Shown: positions 15,539 to 22,896 of the stretch, piece by piece
How positions within the stretch are numbered: position 1 is the first letter of the stretch
Layout of the letters: each line of letters begins with the position of its first letter
Source of the DNA: Paenibacillus kobensis NBRC 15729
GTDB taxonomy: Bacteria; Bacillota; Bacilli; Paenibacillales; Paenibacillaceae
Length of the DNA stretch: 39,435 bases
NCBI RefSeq assembly: GCF_004000825.1
Contig: NZ_BILZ01000053.1
Span: forward strand, 1 to 39,435
Direction of reading: 5' to 3'
The notes under the pieces: generated by a model
The model's input: the letters and a program-made list of their open reading frames with translations, nothing else
What the model was told of the DNA's origin: nothing
Database searches by the model: none
Position numbers and translations under genes: made by a program

Positions 15539-15681
15539 CTCTCGTTCCTCAATTCGGTCATGTTAAACAACATTATAACCGAATAAGAGAAACTAGAACC
15601 ATATTTGGAAAAGCCCTCCTTGACCATCTGTATACTTCATTAACCGATTTCGTTTCGCATTTCTCTGTATACAAAATAAAA

Positions 15682-15704
15682 AGAGACGGCCAGCAGCCGT
15701 CTCT
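15682..15704 (-). terminator. Terminator of the copper-amine-oxidase-domain gene
   Basis: AGAGACGGC-CAGCA-GCCGTCTCT is a perfect 9-bp stem, followed on the minus strand by TTTTATTTTG. Confidence 0.9.
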
Positions 15705-15712
15705 CAACTTCC

Positions 15713-16906
15713 CTATATGGCTTCAATATTAATAACAGTGCCGTCGCTGCTTACCCAATCCCCAGAAGCTGTCTTCACAAATGTAGCGATCATGGACGCA
15801 CGGTTATTCGGGTATTCGTTCCCTTTCAGACTCTCGTTCGTTTGTACGATGTACACCGTTGCTTTCGACTCCGTGTATTCCACAATGCGGGCGGTTTCCA
15901 GCGTCACTTTAACATCATAAGCATCGAATGTCTGTTGAACTTGCGCGAGTCCTTCATCCAGTCCTGGCGTACTCGGGTCGAGCGTAGCCTTATAAGCCAC
16001 TAAATCTTCATCGTTCGTGGCCTTAATCTGTTTATCGATAACGGACAAAATGGCAGCTTTCACATCGGCCGGCACATCGGCTTCCTGGCTGACCGTCTTA
16101 TCGATATTGAGATATTGAATGCCCTGCGGCGCAATGATCTCGAGCTTCCATTGATGGTCGGCCCCTCGCTTCAACTGCATGTGCATCACGCTTTGGTTGT
16201 CGAGATAGAAACCGCCGCTTACTTTCTCTGTCAACTCTTCAACTTCGATAACCGCTGTATTCCCCTGCCAATCCAGTACTTTCGTAAGCGTAGACGTCGA
16301 TTTGGTCTTCACTCCGTCATCGTCACCTGCTGCGAGCAGATCTTTGACCAGCGCTTCTAAGGAAGAACCCGGATAGATAAGTTTCATGAAAGAATCTTGA
16401 TCATCCGCATTCGAATAATCGTCAACCTGATTCAAGAAAGCCTGAATTTCTTTAATATCGGCATCCGACGGACCGTTGGACGTAATCGTAATCGTCTGCT
16501 TAGCCGAGTTCCATTTGACATCCATATCCGTCGCTTCAGCTATGAAACGGATCGGAACGAGAGTGCGGCCCTTCTGAACGAGCGGCTGTGCGGCCTGCTT
16601 CTGCTTCTCGCCATTGACCGTTGCTTCTCCTGTAACGGTGTTCAACGTCAAAGTGCTTTGATCCGACTTGCCTGTAATTTGTTTGCTGGTCCCGTCATAA
16701 GTAATGGAGTAGCCCAGCGCCTTGAACAATCCTTTGAACTCGACATACGTCGTACCTTTCACGATAACAGGCGGAACTTCGAACTTGACCTCCTGATCGC
16801 CAAGCCATACTTTAATCGGCTGCTTGTTATCTGCTGCGGAGACACTGCCGGCGAATGCGAGCAAGAGCAGCATCGTGGCCATAATGAGTGCAGTAAGCTT
16901 CTTCAC
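15713..16906 (-). CDS. Secreted protein with copper amine oxidase N-terminal-type domain
   Basis: 397-residue exported protein. It begins with a signal peptide (VKKL, a hydrophobic run to about residue 22, then SVSAADN). Residues about 30-140 are the copper amine oxidase-like N-terminal domain common in Paenibacillus surface proteins (KVWLGDQEVKFEVPPVIVKG, then GRTLVPIRFIAEATDMDVKW). The remainder (about 150-395) has no motif that I recognise, but shows two NTF2-like stretches of alternating strands. No catalytic copper residues are expected in this domain. GTG 16906 was chosen because GGGAG lies 7 nt before it; the longer frame to 16984 lacks a ribosome site and would bury the signal peptide. 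Confidence 0.82.
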   Translation of the reverse strand: MKKLTALIMATMLLLLAFAGSVSAADNKQPIKVWLGDQEVKFEVPPVIVKGTTYVEFKGLFKALGYSITYDGTSKQITGKSDQSTLTLNTVTGEATVNGEKQKQAAQPLVQKGRTLVPIRFIAEATDMDVKWNSAKQTITITSNGPSDADIKEIQAFLNQVDDYSNADDQDSFMKLIYPGSSLEALVKDLLAAGDDDGVKTKSTSTLTKVLDWQGNTAVIEVEELTEKVSGGFYLDNQSVMHMQLKRGADHQWKLEIIAPQGIQYLNIDKTVSQEADVPADVKAAILSVIDKQIKATNDEDLVAYKATLDPSTPGLDEGLAQVQQTFDAYDVKVTLETARIVEYTESKATVYIVQTNESLKGNEYPNNRASMIATFVKTASGDWVSSDGTVINIEAI

Positions 16907-17070
16907 TGTAATTCTCCCTTCGTCATTTGGGATTGTTATCCACATTAGGTAATATACCAATTTCTCCAGCATTTTGCACTGCATGCCAATAGCAGATTGA
17001 TAGATTTTATCTCTTTTTCAGGTAACCCTCTAGGATCATGAATAAACCTTAAACAAACTGAACACATAAA

Positions 17071-17100
17071 TTGACAACGCTGAATCAGGCGGAATATAAT
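17071..17100 (+). promoter_or_regulatory. Strong sigma-A promoter of the deoR-murA operon
   Basis: A perfect TTGACA (17071-17076), an 18-bp spacer and a perfect TATAAT (17095-17100), giving an expected transcription start near 17107 and a leader of about 35 nt. Confidence 0.8.
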
Positions 17101-17141
17101 CGTCTCAGATTATGTCATTTCTCCACACATGGAGGCTTATC

Positions 17142-17960
17142 ATGCTCGCAGAAGAACGAAGGCAGCTTATATTGGAGAGACTATCCCTGGAGGGCAGAGT
17201 CGTCGCCAAAGAGCTCGCCCATCTTTTTCAGCTTTCGATTGATTCTATACGTCGCGACTTGACCATAATGGAGGATCAAGGACTGCTTCAGAAGACGTAC
17301 GGCGGTGCAATTCCATTCGCAGAGACGCCTAAAGTCCGTACAATGGCGCAGCCGCCGGCTGTCCGCTATGGAGCTCCGAAGCCTCATCAGGACGCCATCT
17401 CCAAGGCGGCAGCCTCCTATATCCAGAGACACGACACCGTCTTTATCGGCGGAGCCGGCATTCATTATGGGATGCTGAAGCATATTCCGGACGAGCTCCC
17501 GATCACAGTCGTAACGAACTCCCTTGCCATTGCAGAGCATATTCGGCATCGGCCTCATATCGATTCTTATCTTATTGGCGGCAAACTGAGAGCGAACAGC
17601 AGCGGCGGGAACATTATTGATACGATTGCGTGCGAGATGATCAGCCGGTTTAATTTCGACATCGGCTTCGTCACCGGAGGCGGGATTTCTCTTGGCGGCA
17701 TCAGCATGGCGACACCCGAGGGAGCAGCCATTATACGTGCGGTTGCTGCCGTCTCCAGAAGAACGGTTTGTCTTGCCCCACACGAGAAGATCGGCGTTAC
17801 CATGTTCGCCGGGGCAATTCCGTTAAACCAAATTAAACTGCTTATAGCTGACCAGGGCGCACCAGAGAAATTTATACACGAGTTCAACAGTCGTAACGTC
17901 AAAGTCATATTTGCGGATGAAGACTATTCGAGCGGAGGAAATAATCATGAGGGCAATTAA
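17142..17960 (+). CDS. DeoR family transcriptional regulator
   Basis: 272 residues. The N-terminal DeoR helix-turn-helix is textbook: EERRQLILERL, then VVAKELAHLFQLSIDSIRRDL and the wing GLLQKTYGGA. The C-terminal DeoR sensor domain (about 75-260) resembles ribose-5-phosphate isomerase and normally binds a phosphorylated sugar; VTNSLAIAEHI, LIGGKLR and GFVTGGGI fit its phosphate-binding loops. ATG 17142 has GGAGG about 6 nt upstream. Its 3' end overlaps the start of the murA-like gene by 14 bp, so the two are co-transcribed and probably translationally coupled. A natural ligand would be an amino-sugar phosphate, but that is only inference from its partner. Confidence 0.88.
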   Translation: MLAEERRQLILERLSLEGRVVAKELAHLFQLSIDSIRRDLTIMEDQGLLQKTYGGAIPFAETPKVRTMAQPPAVRYGAPKPHQDAISKAAASYIQRHDTVFIGGAGIHYGMLKHIPDELPITVVTNSLAIAEHIRHRPHIDSYLIGGKLRANSSGGNIIDTIACEMISRFNFDIGFVTGGGISLGGISMATPEGAAIIRAVAAVSRRTVCLAPHEKIGVTMFAGAIPLNQIKLLIADQGAPEKFIHEFNSRNVKVIFADEDYSSGGNNHEGN

Positions 17961-19233
17961 AGTGGAACGTTCCGGCCCACTACGCGGCAGCGTCCAAATT
18001 CCCGGTGCCAAGAACAGCTCCCTAGCGCTGCTGGCAGCCGCCTGCTTAGCGGATGAACCCGTTAAGCTGCTCGGCATTCCGGATATTGCGGATATTCGTG
18101 TCATCAGCGACATCGGGCGGCAAATCGGTCTTCGCATTACTCGCGAGCCGAGCGGCTGCGTTGTCGTCGATCCGACTGCCATTCACGGGACGGAACTGGA
18201 TCCCGGCCAATCCTCCTCCTTCAGAAGCGCATATTATTTCATTGGTGGGCTGCTTGCCAAATTCGGCAAAGTAACCGTTGGCTATCCAGGCGGAGACGAC
18301 TTCGTCAGCCGTCCGATGGATCAGCATATCAAAGCGTTGACGATGCTTGGCGCGAAGTTCTCTTACTCCGAGACAAGCTATACGGTCGAAGCGGCGCAGC
18401 TCACCGGCGCGGCTATCTTTTTCGACGTCATTACATGCGGTGCTACGATCAACACCATGCTAGCAGCGGTGCTGGCGAAAGGCACGACGACGCTGCTTAA
18501 TGCGGCTCGCGATCCCGAAGTAACGGATACTGCCAATCTGCTGAACCGGATGGGCGCACGGATAACCGGTGCAGGCACCGACAGCATTCGCATTGAAGGC
18601 GTACCGTCGCTATCCGGCTGTACATACACCGTTATTCCGGACCGGCTGATTGCCGGCGCGTTCCTCATGGCAGCCGGCGCGGCCGGCGGTTCTGTCACCG
18701 TCCAAGACGTCATACCGGAACATCTGTCTTCTTGTCTGGCGAAGCTTCGCGAGATCGGCCTCGACATCGAGGTCGGCGACCATTCGATTACGGCTCATTC
18801 CACAGGTATACTCAGAGCGACAAGAGTCCGTACGGCGATGTATCCGGGTTTTGCAACCGATCTGCAGCAGCCGTTAACCGCTCTGCTGACGATGGCGCAA
18901 GGCAAGAGCATACTCGGGGAGCGCGTCTATCCGGGAAGATTTAATCATGTTCCGCAGTTAATGCGGATGGGCGCGGACATTAAGGTGCGTTCCGGCGTCG
19001 CTTCCATCCGTGGCGGCAACCCGCTGCGCGGCACGCTTGTTCATGCCTCGGACGTACGGGCAGGAACTTGCCTCATCCTTGCTGGGCTTCGCGCGGAAGG
19101 CATTACGACAATTGCCGGCATACAGCATATCGAACGCGGCTACGAAGACGTCATCGGACAATTCGCCTCGCTCGGCGCGAACATCACGATGTTCGACTCG
19201 GACGAATCGGCGCCGATATCCTATACGAGTTAA
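17947..19233 (+). CDS. murA: UDP-N-acetylglucosamine 1-carboxyvinyltransferase (MurA) with Asp for catalytic Cys
   Basis: 428-residue EPSP-synthase-fold enzyme that transfers enolpyruvate from PEP to UDP-GlcNAc, the first committed step of peptidoglycan synthesis. Lys22 and Asn23 of the PGAKNSS motif, Arg122 and Asp305 (YPGFATDLQQP) sit at the same numbers as in E. coli MurA. The loop that normally reads PGGCAIG reads PGGDDFV, so the Cys115-equivalent is Asp117. Cys-to-Asp at this site is known to keep activity and to cause fosfomycin resistance, as in the natural Mycobacterium tuberculosis enzyme. Bacillales usually have one or two Cys-type MurA copies, so this may be an extra, dedicated copy. 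It starts at ATG 17947 inside the deoR gene, behind GGAGG. A terminator follows. Confidence 0.9.
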   Translation: MRAIKVERSGPLRGSVQIPGAKNSSLALLAAACLADEPVKLLGIPDIADIRVISDIGRQIGLRITREPSGCVVVDPTAIHGTELDPGQSSSFRSAYYFIGGLLAKFGKVTVGYPGGDDFVSRPMDQHIKALTMLGAKFSYSETSYTVEAAQLTGAAIFFDVITCGATINTMLAAVLAKGTTTLLNAARDPEVTDTANLLNRMGARITGAGTDSIRIEGVPSLSGCTYTVIPDRLIAGAFLMAAGAAGGSVTVQDVIPEHLSSCLAKLREIGLDIEVGDHSITAHSTGILRATRVRTAMYPGFATDLQQPLTALLTMAQGKSILGERVYPGRFNHVPQLMRMGADIKVRSGVASIRGGNPLRGTLVHASDVRAGTCLILAGLRAEGITTIAGIQHIERGYEDVIGQFASLGANITMFDSDESAPISYTS

Positions 19234-19263
19234 CTGCATTCAGACATTCAGAAGTGATAGTGA

Positions 19264-19294
19264 AAGAGGGATCTCACGGCGTGAGATCCCTCTT
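19264..19294. terminator. Terminator of the deoR-murA operon
   Basis: AAGAGGGATCTCAC and GTGAGATCCCTCTT are perfect 14-bp arms around a 3-nt loop, followed on the plus strand by GTTGTTTT. It may also act on the convergent GNAT transcript, though the minus-strand T-run is short. Confidence 0.88.
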
Positions 19295-19334
19295 GTTGTT
19301 TTAGACGTATACCACGGATTGGCCGGACATCAGC

Positions 19335-19823
19335 TCAAGATCGCCGCAAATCGTACCGCAGCCAAGGCATTGCTATCGAAGGATCAACAAGGGAGGGCTT
19401 TGTGCCAACTCTGCTCGCTCCTCTGGCCAAATAAAACCGTTCTGCGTTCGGATCGGAAACAATGTACATTCTCTGCGCACCGCATGAATCGGCAAGGTGC
19501 ACAAGGTGGTTCCACAGCAGCGATCCCATCCCTTTGCCAATAAACGACGGGCGGACAAATAACCACACAAGCTCGCTTTCCCGGCCTTCCAACCGCAGCG
19601 AATAGAATCCGGCAATGCCGTCGCTCCGTTCCTGTACGTACACTTCGTTACGATGGATATGTTCAGACGTTATCGTTAGAAAAGGCTTAGCGCTTATCAT
19701 GTACTGGTCATCGTAACCCCAATAAGCTTTGGATGCATAGGCTATTCGGCTAAGCTCTTCCGCATCTCCCTCAATAGCACGCCGGATATAGCTGCCATCC
19801 GCCGTTCTTTGATCGTTCTCCAA
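19335..19823 (-). CDS. GNAT family N-acetyltransferase
   Basis: 162-residue acetyltransferase of the GNAT fold. The acetyl-CoA site is visible in VWLFVRPSFIGKGMGSLLWNHL (about residues 94-115), matching the RxxGxG motif with one substitution, followed by RMYIVSDPNAERFYLARGA, where the Tyr of FY is the usual general acid. The acceptor is unknown. I chose TTG 19823 because GAGGGGG lies 6 nt upstream; another in-frame TTG at 19856 has no ribosome site. Just upstream on the opposite strand begins the first small-RNA-like element, so the two promoters face apart. Confidence 0.82.
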   Translation of the reverse strand: MENDQRTADGSYIRRAIEGDAEELSRIAYASKAYWGYDDQYMISAKPFLTITSEHIHRNEVYVQERSDGIAGFYSLRLEGRESELVWLFVRPSFIGKGMGSLLWNHLVHLADSCGAQRMYIVSDPNAERFYLARGASRVGTKPSLVDPSIAMPWLRYDLRRS

Positions 19824-19871
19824 ACGGATCCCCCTCGTATTTCTTATCCGCAGCAATGCAAACGGTTTCGA

Positions 19872-19929
19872 ATTTGTAATCGATCCGTAATATTACTCTA
19901 AGGTTTGTTTCATATAAGAGGCCTATAAT
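19872..19929 (+). promoter_or_regulatory. Conserved promoter region of small RNA candidate A
   Basis: This aligns without gaps to 20853-20910. Shared features are TTTGTAATC, a second GTAA-type repeat 11 bp later (GTAAT at 19876, GTAAT at 19887), GTTTCAT and a perfect TATAAT (19924-19929). No good -35 is at the right distance, so an activator binding the 11-bp direct repeat is possible. Confidence 0.55.
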
Positions 19930-19935
19930 AACTGA

Positions 19936-20007
19936 CAAGACCCCCCTTTATTAATATAGAGATGTTATTGCAACGGCCTGCAGCGTACGCTGCAGGCTAC
20001 TTTTTTT
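19936..20007 (+). ncRNA. Candidate small RNA A (C-rich, about 72 nt)
   Basis: The transcript is predicted from the TATAAT at 19924-19929 to the T-run at 20001-20007. The first 14 bases carry GACAAGACCCCCCTTT (19934-19949), a run of six C that could pair with Shine-Dalgarno sequences. The 3' end is an intrinsic terminator with a perfect 10-bp stem (GCCTGCAGCG, 19976-19985; CGCTGCAGGC, 19988-19997) and seven T. The T-run is only on the plus strand, so it does not serve the minus-strand sfp gene that ends at 20014. A second copy with the same plan is at 20917-20985. No open reading frame with a start and ribosome site fits inside. C-rich unpaired segments are a known feature of Gram-positive small RNAs such as RsaE/RoxS and FsrA; this one is not recognised as either. 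Confidence 0.6.
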
Positions 20008-20013
20008 GTCCTT

Positions 20014-20712
20014 TTAACGATTCAGCAAATTCAAATAACGGCGGATTAATGTCTCTTCCTGCAGCTCGATCGGACGCGCAAAGCTTTCCTGCTCCGCACA
20101 CACGGACACCATATACTCATTTAACATCGACGTACGCAAATAATACGGTCTCCCTGACTCCTCAATCCGCGCGCTGTTATTCGTCTCGCTTATCTGACAA
20201 GTGAACGAATCCAGCGGAATCGACAATCCCTGTCCTACCGACTTAATATAACTCTCCTTCAGTGTCCATAGACGGTAGAAGTAAGCGAGCTGCTCCGGCT
20301 CCGGCTTGCTCATCAGATCCGCATACTCCGAAGCAGAGAAGAACCGTCTCGCGACGTCCAGATCAATCGGCTTAATCTGTTCGACATCGACCCCGACAGG
20401 CAAGCTGTCTATAGCGCATACGACCCACTCGCCTGAGTGCGACAAATTATAATGGAATGCTTCATCATGGATGAGATATGGCTTTTGATAAGAGGTCGCT
20501 CCGAAGACGACCTTGTCATTCGACAACTTCAGCTTGTCCATCGCAATAGCCCGTATTAACATCTCCGCTACGATTGATCGCCGGGCATCTTCTTCCCGTC
20601 TATATTTGCGAATTCGGTCCTGCCGATTGGCAGATAAGGTAGGCAGTACATCTTGGTGAATAATCGAGGGACTAATCTTATCATTAATTCGGACCATGAA
20701 CAGTTCAACCAT
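20014..20712 (-). CDS. sfp: 4'-phosphopantetheinyl transferase, Sfp type
   Basis: 232-residue enzyme that moves the phosphopantetheine arm of CoA onto carrier proteins of non-ribosomal peptide, polyketide or fatty-acid synthases. The Sfp signatures are GVDVEQI (residues 107-113, Mg-binding Asp109 and Glu111) and WTLKESYIK (149-157, Glu153). The substrate-side motif HYNLSHSGEWVVCA also fits. The length is normal for the double-domain Sfp class. ATG 20712 is preceded by GGAGGG at 10 nt; the adjacent TTG 20715 has 7-nt spacing and is also possible. No synthase genes lie in the window. The primary-metabolism counterpart AcpS is at 24656-25075, so this one probably serves secondary metabolism elsewhere. 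Confidence 0.92.
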   Translation of the reverse strand: MVELFMVRINDKISPSIIHQDVLPTLSANRQDRIRKYRREEDARRSIVAEMLIRAIAMDKLKLSNDKVVFGATSYQKPYLIHDEAFHYNLSHSGEWVVCAIDSLPVGVDVEQIKPIDLDVARRFFSASEYADLMSKPEPEQLAYFYRLWTLKESYIKSVGQGLSIPLDSFTCQISETNNSARIEESGRPYYLRTSMLNEYMVSVCAEQESFARPIELQEETLIRRYLNLLNR

Positions 20713-20852
20713 CAACCCTTCACCCTCCAGCCTCTCTCTATATCTCGTTTCCGATAACCTTCACACTAGGAAATTATAACCTTTACTGAACACAGTTGGT
20801 ACTGGTTTCTAAACTTTCATTTAGTGAAAAATACACAAGTCATTCCATTCTA

Positions 20853-20910
20853 TTTTGTAATCAACCTGTAACATTCCGCTCAGATTCGTTTCATCTTAAC
20901 AGCCTATAAT
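20853..20910 (+). promoter_or_regulatory. Conserved promoter region of small RNA candidate B
   Basis: Second copy of the region at 19872-19929. TTTGTAATC and TGTAACATT give an 11-bp direct repeat, followed by GTTTCAT and TATAAT (20905-20910). Confidence 0.55.
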
Positions 20911-20916
20911 AAGTGA

Positions 20917-20985
20917 CAAGACCCCCCTTTGATATAGTAATACATTGAAAAGCCTGCAGCGCGTAAGCTGCAGGCTCCTTTTTTT
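20917..20985 (+). ncRNA. Candidate small RNA B (C-rich, about 69 nt)
   Basis: Paralogue of candidate A. It shares GACAAGACCCCCCTTT (20915-20930), the TATAAT upstream and the same terminator design: arms AGCCTGCAGC (20951-20960) and GCTGCAGGCT (20967-20976), then seven T to 20985. The middle 20 bases differ from A. The hairpin is also followed by TTTT on the minus strand, so here it may in addition terminate the eda gene that ends at 20990. The conserved parts are promoter, C-run and hairpin, while the linker has drifted; that fits selection on an RNA rather than a recent duplication. Confidence 0.6.
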
Positions 20986-20989
20986 GTTC

Positions 20990-21625
20990 TTATATCCCTT
21001 CAGCCGCCGATACGAACTGCCGCACACGCTCCGTAATCCGTTCGTACTCGCCTGCACGTACCCAATCCATATCGACGAGCTTCGTCCCCATACCGACTGC
21101 GCACGCTCCAGCACGGAAATAATCGCCGATATTATCGAGATTGACACCTCCGGTGGCAAGCATCGGAATACGATCGAGCGGCGCGCGTATCTCAGCTAGA
21201 TACTTCCAGCCGAGCGTGCCCATCGGGAACACTTTAACCGCCTCGGCCCCTGCCTTCCAAGCCCGTACGATTTCCGTTGGCGTCATGCAGCCAGGCCATA
21301 CCGATATTCCCCGCTCCGCGCCGTAAGCAATGACTTCTTCATCAAGGTTAGGCGAAATAAGAAACTGTGCACCAGCAGCTACCGCCTCCTGAGCCATTTG
21401 AACATCCAGTACGGTTCCCGCTCCGATCCGGGCCTCCCCGCCGCCGAACTTCGTCCGCCATTGATTAATGATAGCAGCCGCTCCGTCCGTATTCATCGTC
21501 ACTTCCAGCAGCCTTACACCGCCGTCGATAATCGCCTGCGCCGTCCGGTCCGCACGGCTTTCTTCGATACCGCGCAATATCGCGACGATCCGATGGCGCT
21601 CCAGCATATCCAGCAATTCGCTCAT
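20990..21625 (-). CDS. eda: 2-dehydro-3-deoxy-6-phosphogluconate (KDPG) aldolase-type enzyme
   Basis: 211-residue class I aldolase that splits KDPG, or the galactonate analogue, to pyruvate and glyceraldehyde 3-phosphate. The active-site Glu41 (LLEVTMNT) and Schiff-base Lys131 (AVKVFPMG) are present, with the phosphate-binding segments GAGTVLD and PGCMTPTE, and ATGGVNLDN near the end. Its ATG (21623-21625) overlaps the TGA of mutY (21622-21624) in an ATGA, which fixes the start and implies coupled translation. The usual partner, a KDG kinase, is not next to it. A specialised substrate cannot be excluded. Confidence 0.88.
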   Translation of the reverse strand: MSELLDMLERHRIVAILRGIEESRADRTAQAIIDGGVRLLEVTMNTDGAAAIINQWRTKFGGGEARIGAGTVLDVQMAQEAVAAGAQFLISPNLDEEVIAYGAERGISVWPGCMTPTEIVRAWKAGAEAVKVFPMGTLGWKYLAEIRAPLDRIPMLATGGVNLDNIGDYFRAGACAVGMGTKLVDMDWVRAGEYERITERVRQFVSAAEGI

Positions 21626-22896
21626 TTCGATGATCCCCTTCCGTCGATTCCCCAATATTGCCGAAGCAGCTTAATAAATAAATTAGGAAAAGTCAGTGTC
21701 TCCATCGCGTCTGGCCCGATCCATCGGTAGCCTTCCGGCAATCCGGCATCATTGGCCGCCTGCAGGATACCTATCGCCGCCGCATCGTATTCGCCCGGCG
21801 ATTCCGCCGCGACAGCGCCCGCTGTATCGGTTGCACTCCCTGCACCAGGCCCGGCCGGCATGTCCGCCTCGAATACGTCCATCTTCCAATGAATATGGCT
21901 GAATATATGCTCTGCTTCCGTAAGATGACGTATTGGACGCAGCAGCAGACCGGTATCCTCATGAAGCATTCTTGCCAACTGGTCAGCCATCGCAGGGGCG
22001 GGCGCCTTCTCCGTTTCTTGCGGCACAAGCACATGCGGCAGCTCCCACATGCGCGCAAGCAGCCCCGTCTCCGGCCGCTGCCGGACGAGCACTTGTCCCT
22101 CACGCTCTCCTTTGCCCGCGACAATGACGCCTAGCCGACGTTCCGGACGAGGAGGCTTCGCCTTCGTCTTAATCGGCAACTCCTTCTCCTTGCCCGCCAG
22201 TCTTCCTTCGCACCGCTCCATTACCGGACAAGTCAAGCAGCCCGGCGATTTCGGTGTGCAGACCAGCGCGCCGAGCTCCATGAGCGCCTGATTGAAGTCG
22301 CCTGCCCGTCCTTCCGGAATGATTGCCCTTGCAAGCTTCTCGATACGGACACGGGTCGAAGGCTTGGCAATATCGTCCTCCAGCAGCCAGAACCGCGACA
22401 GTACGCGCATGACGTTGCCGTCTACCGCTGGTTCCGGACGATTGAACGCAATGCTCATGATCGCCCCTGCCGTATAAGGGCCTACCCCTTTCAGAGAAGC
22501 AACAGACGCCGCATCGTCCGGCACGATGCCTTCGAACCGGTCGACGACTTCCTTAGCGCCAGCCTGCAGATTCCGTGCGCGGGAGTAATACCCGAGGCCT
22601 TCCCAATGCTTCAGGACATCTTCCTCCGGCGTTTCCGCAAGCACCTGAACGGTAGGAAACCTCGCCATAAACCGCTCATAATAAGGGATAACCGTATCGA
22701 CGCGCGTTTGCTGCAGCATAATCTCGGATACCCATACACGGTAGGGGTCCCGGTTGATCCGCCAAGGGAGCTTACGCTTTACGACATCGTACCAGCCAAG
22801 CAGCTCCGTACCAAAAAATGATGCAGACGCAGGCATCGTCTGCATGCCATCGTTCTTATTCGTTTCTTCCTGAACCAAACCGCGAGTTCCGTTCAT
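21622..22896 (-). CDS. mutY: A/G-specific adenine glycosylase MutY
   Basis: 424-residue base-excision enzyme that removes adenine opposite 8-oxoguanine. Visible parts: catalytic Glu58 in SEIMLQQTRVDTV; the helix-hairpin-helix LKGVGPYTAGAIMSIAF with Asp159 in AVDGNVMRVL; a 4Fe-4S cluster with Cys213, 220, 223 and 229 in the canonical C-x6-C-x2-C-x5-C spacing; and a C-terminal NUDIX-like domain (about 255-415) that recognises 8-oxoG, with an Ala/Gly-rich insertion near residue 350. The start at 22896 lies inside the araC 3' end (41-bp overlap) and is preceded by GGGAGGAGGG, so it is well supported. The stop overlaps the eda start. Confidence 0.95.
   Translation of the reverse strand: MNGTRGLVQEETNKNDGMQTMPASASFFGTELLGWYDVVKRKLPWRINRDPYRVWVSEIMLQQTRVDTVIPYYERFMARFPTVQVLAETPEEDVLKHWEGLGYYSRARNLQAGAKEVVDRFEGIVPDDAASVASLKGVGPYTAGAIMSIAFNRPEPAVDGNVMRVLSRFWLLEDDIAKPSTRVRIEKLARAIIPEGRAGDFNQALMELGALVCTPKSPGCLTCPVMERCEGRLAGKEKELPIKTKAKPPRPERRLGVIVAGKGEREGQVLVRQRPETGLLARMWELPHVLVPQETEKAPAPAMADQLARMLHEDTGLLLRPIRHLTEAEHIFSHIHWKMDVFEADMPAGPGAGSATDTAGAVAAESPGEYDAAAIGILQAANDAGLPEGYRWIGPDAMETLTFPNLFIKLLRQYWGIDGRGSSK

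Noticed and set aside
15713-16984. Upstream extension of the copper-amine-oxidase-domain gene to 16984
   Set aside because: The extra 26 residues precede a clear signal peptide and have no ribosome site; GTG 16906 is better.
19976-19997. Reading hairpin A as the terminator of the minus-strand sfp gene
   Set aside because: The T-run is on the plus strand only; in the sfp direction the hairpin is followed by CGTTGCAATAAC, which is not a terminator tail.
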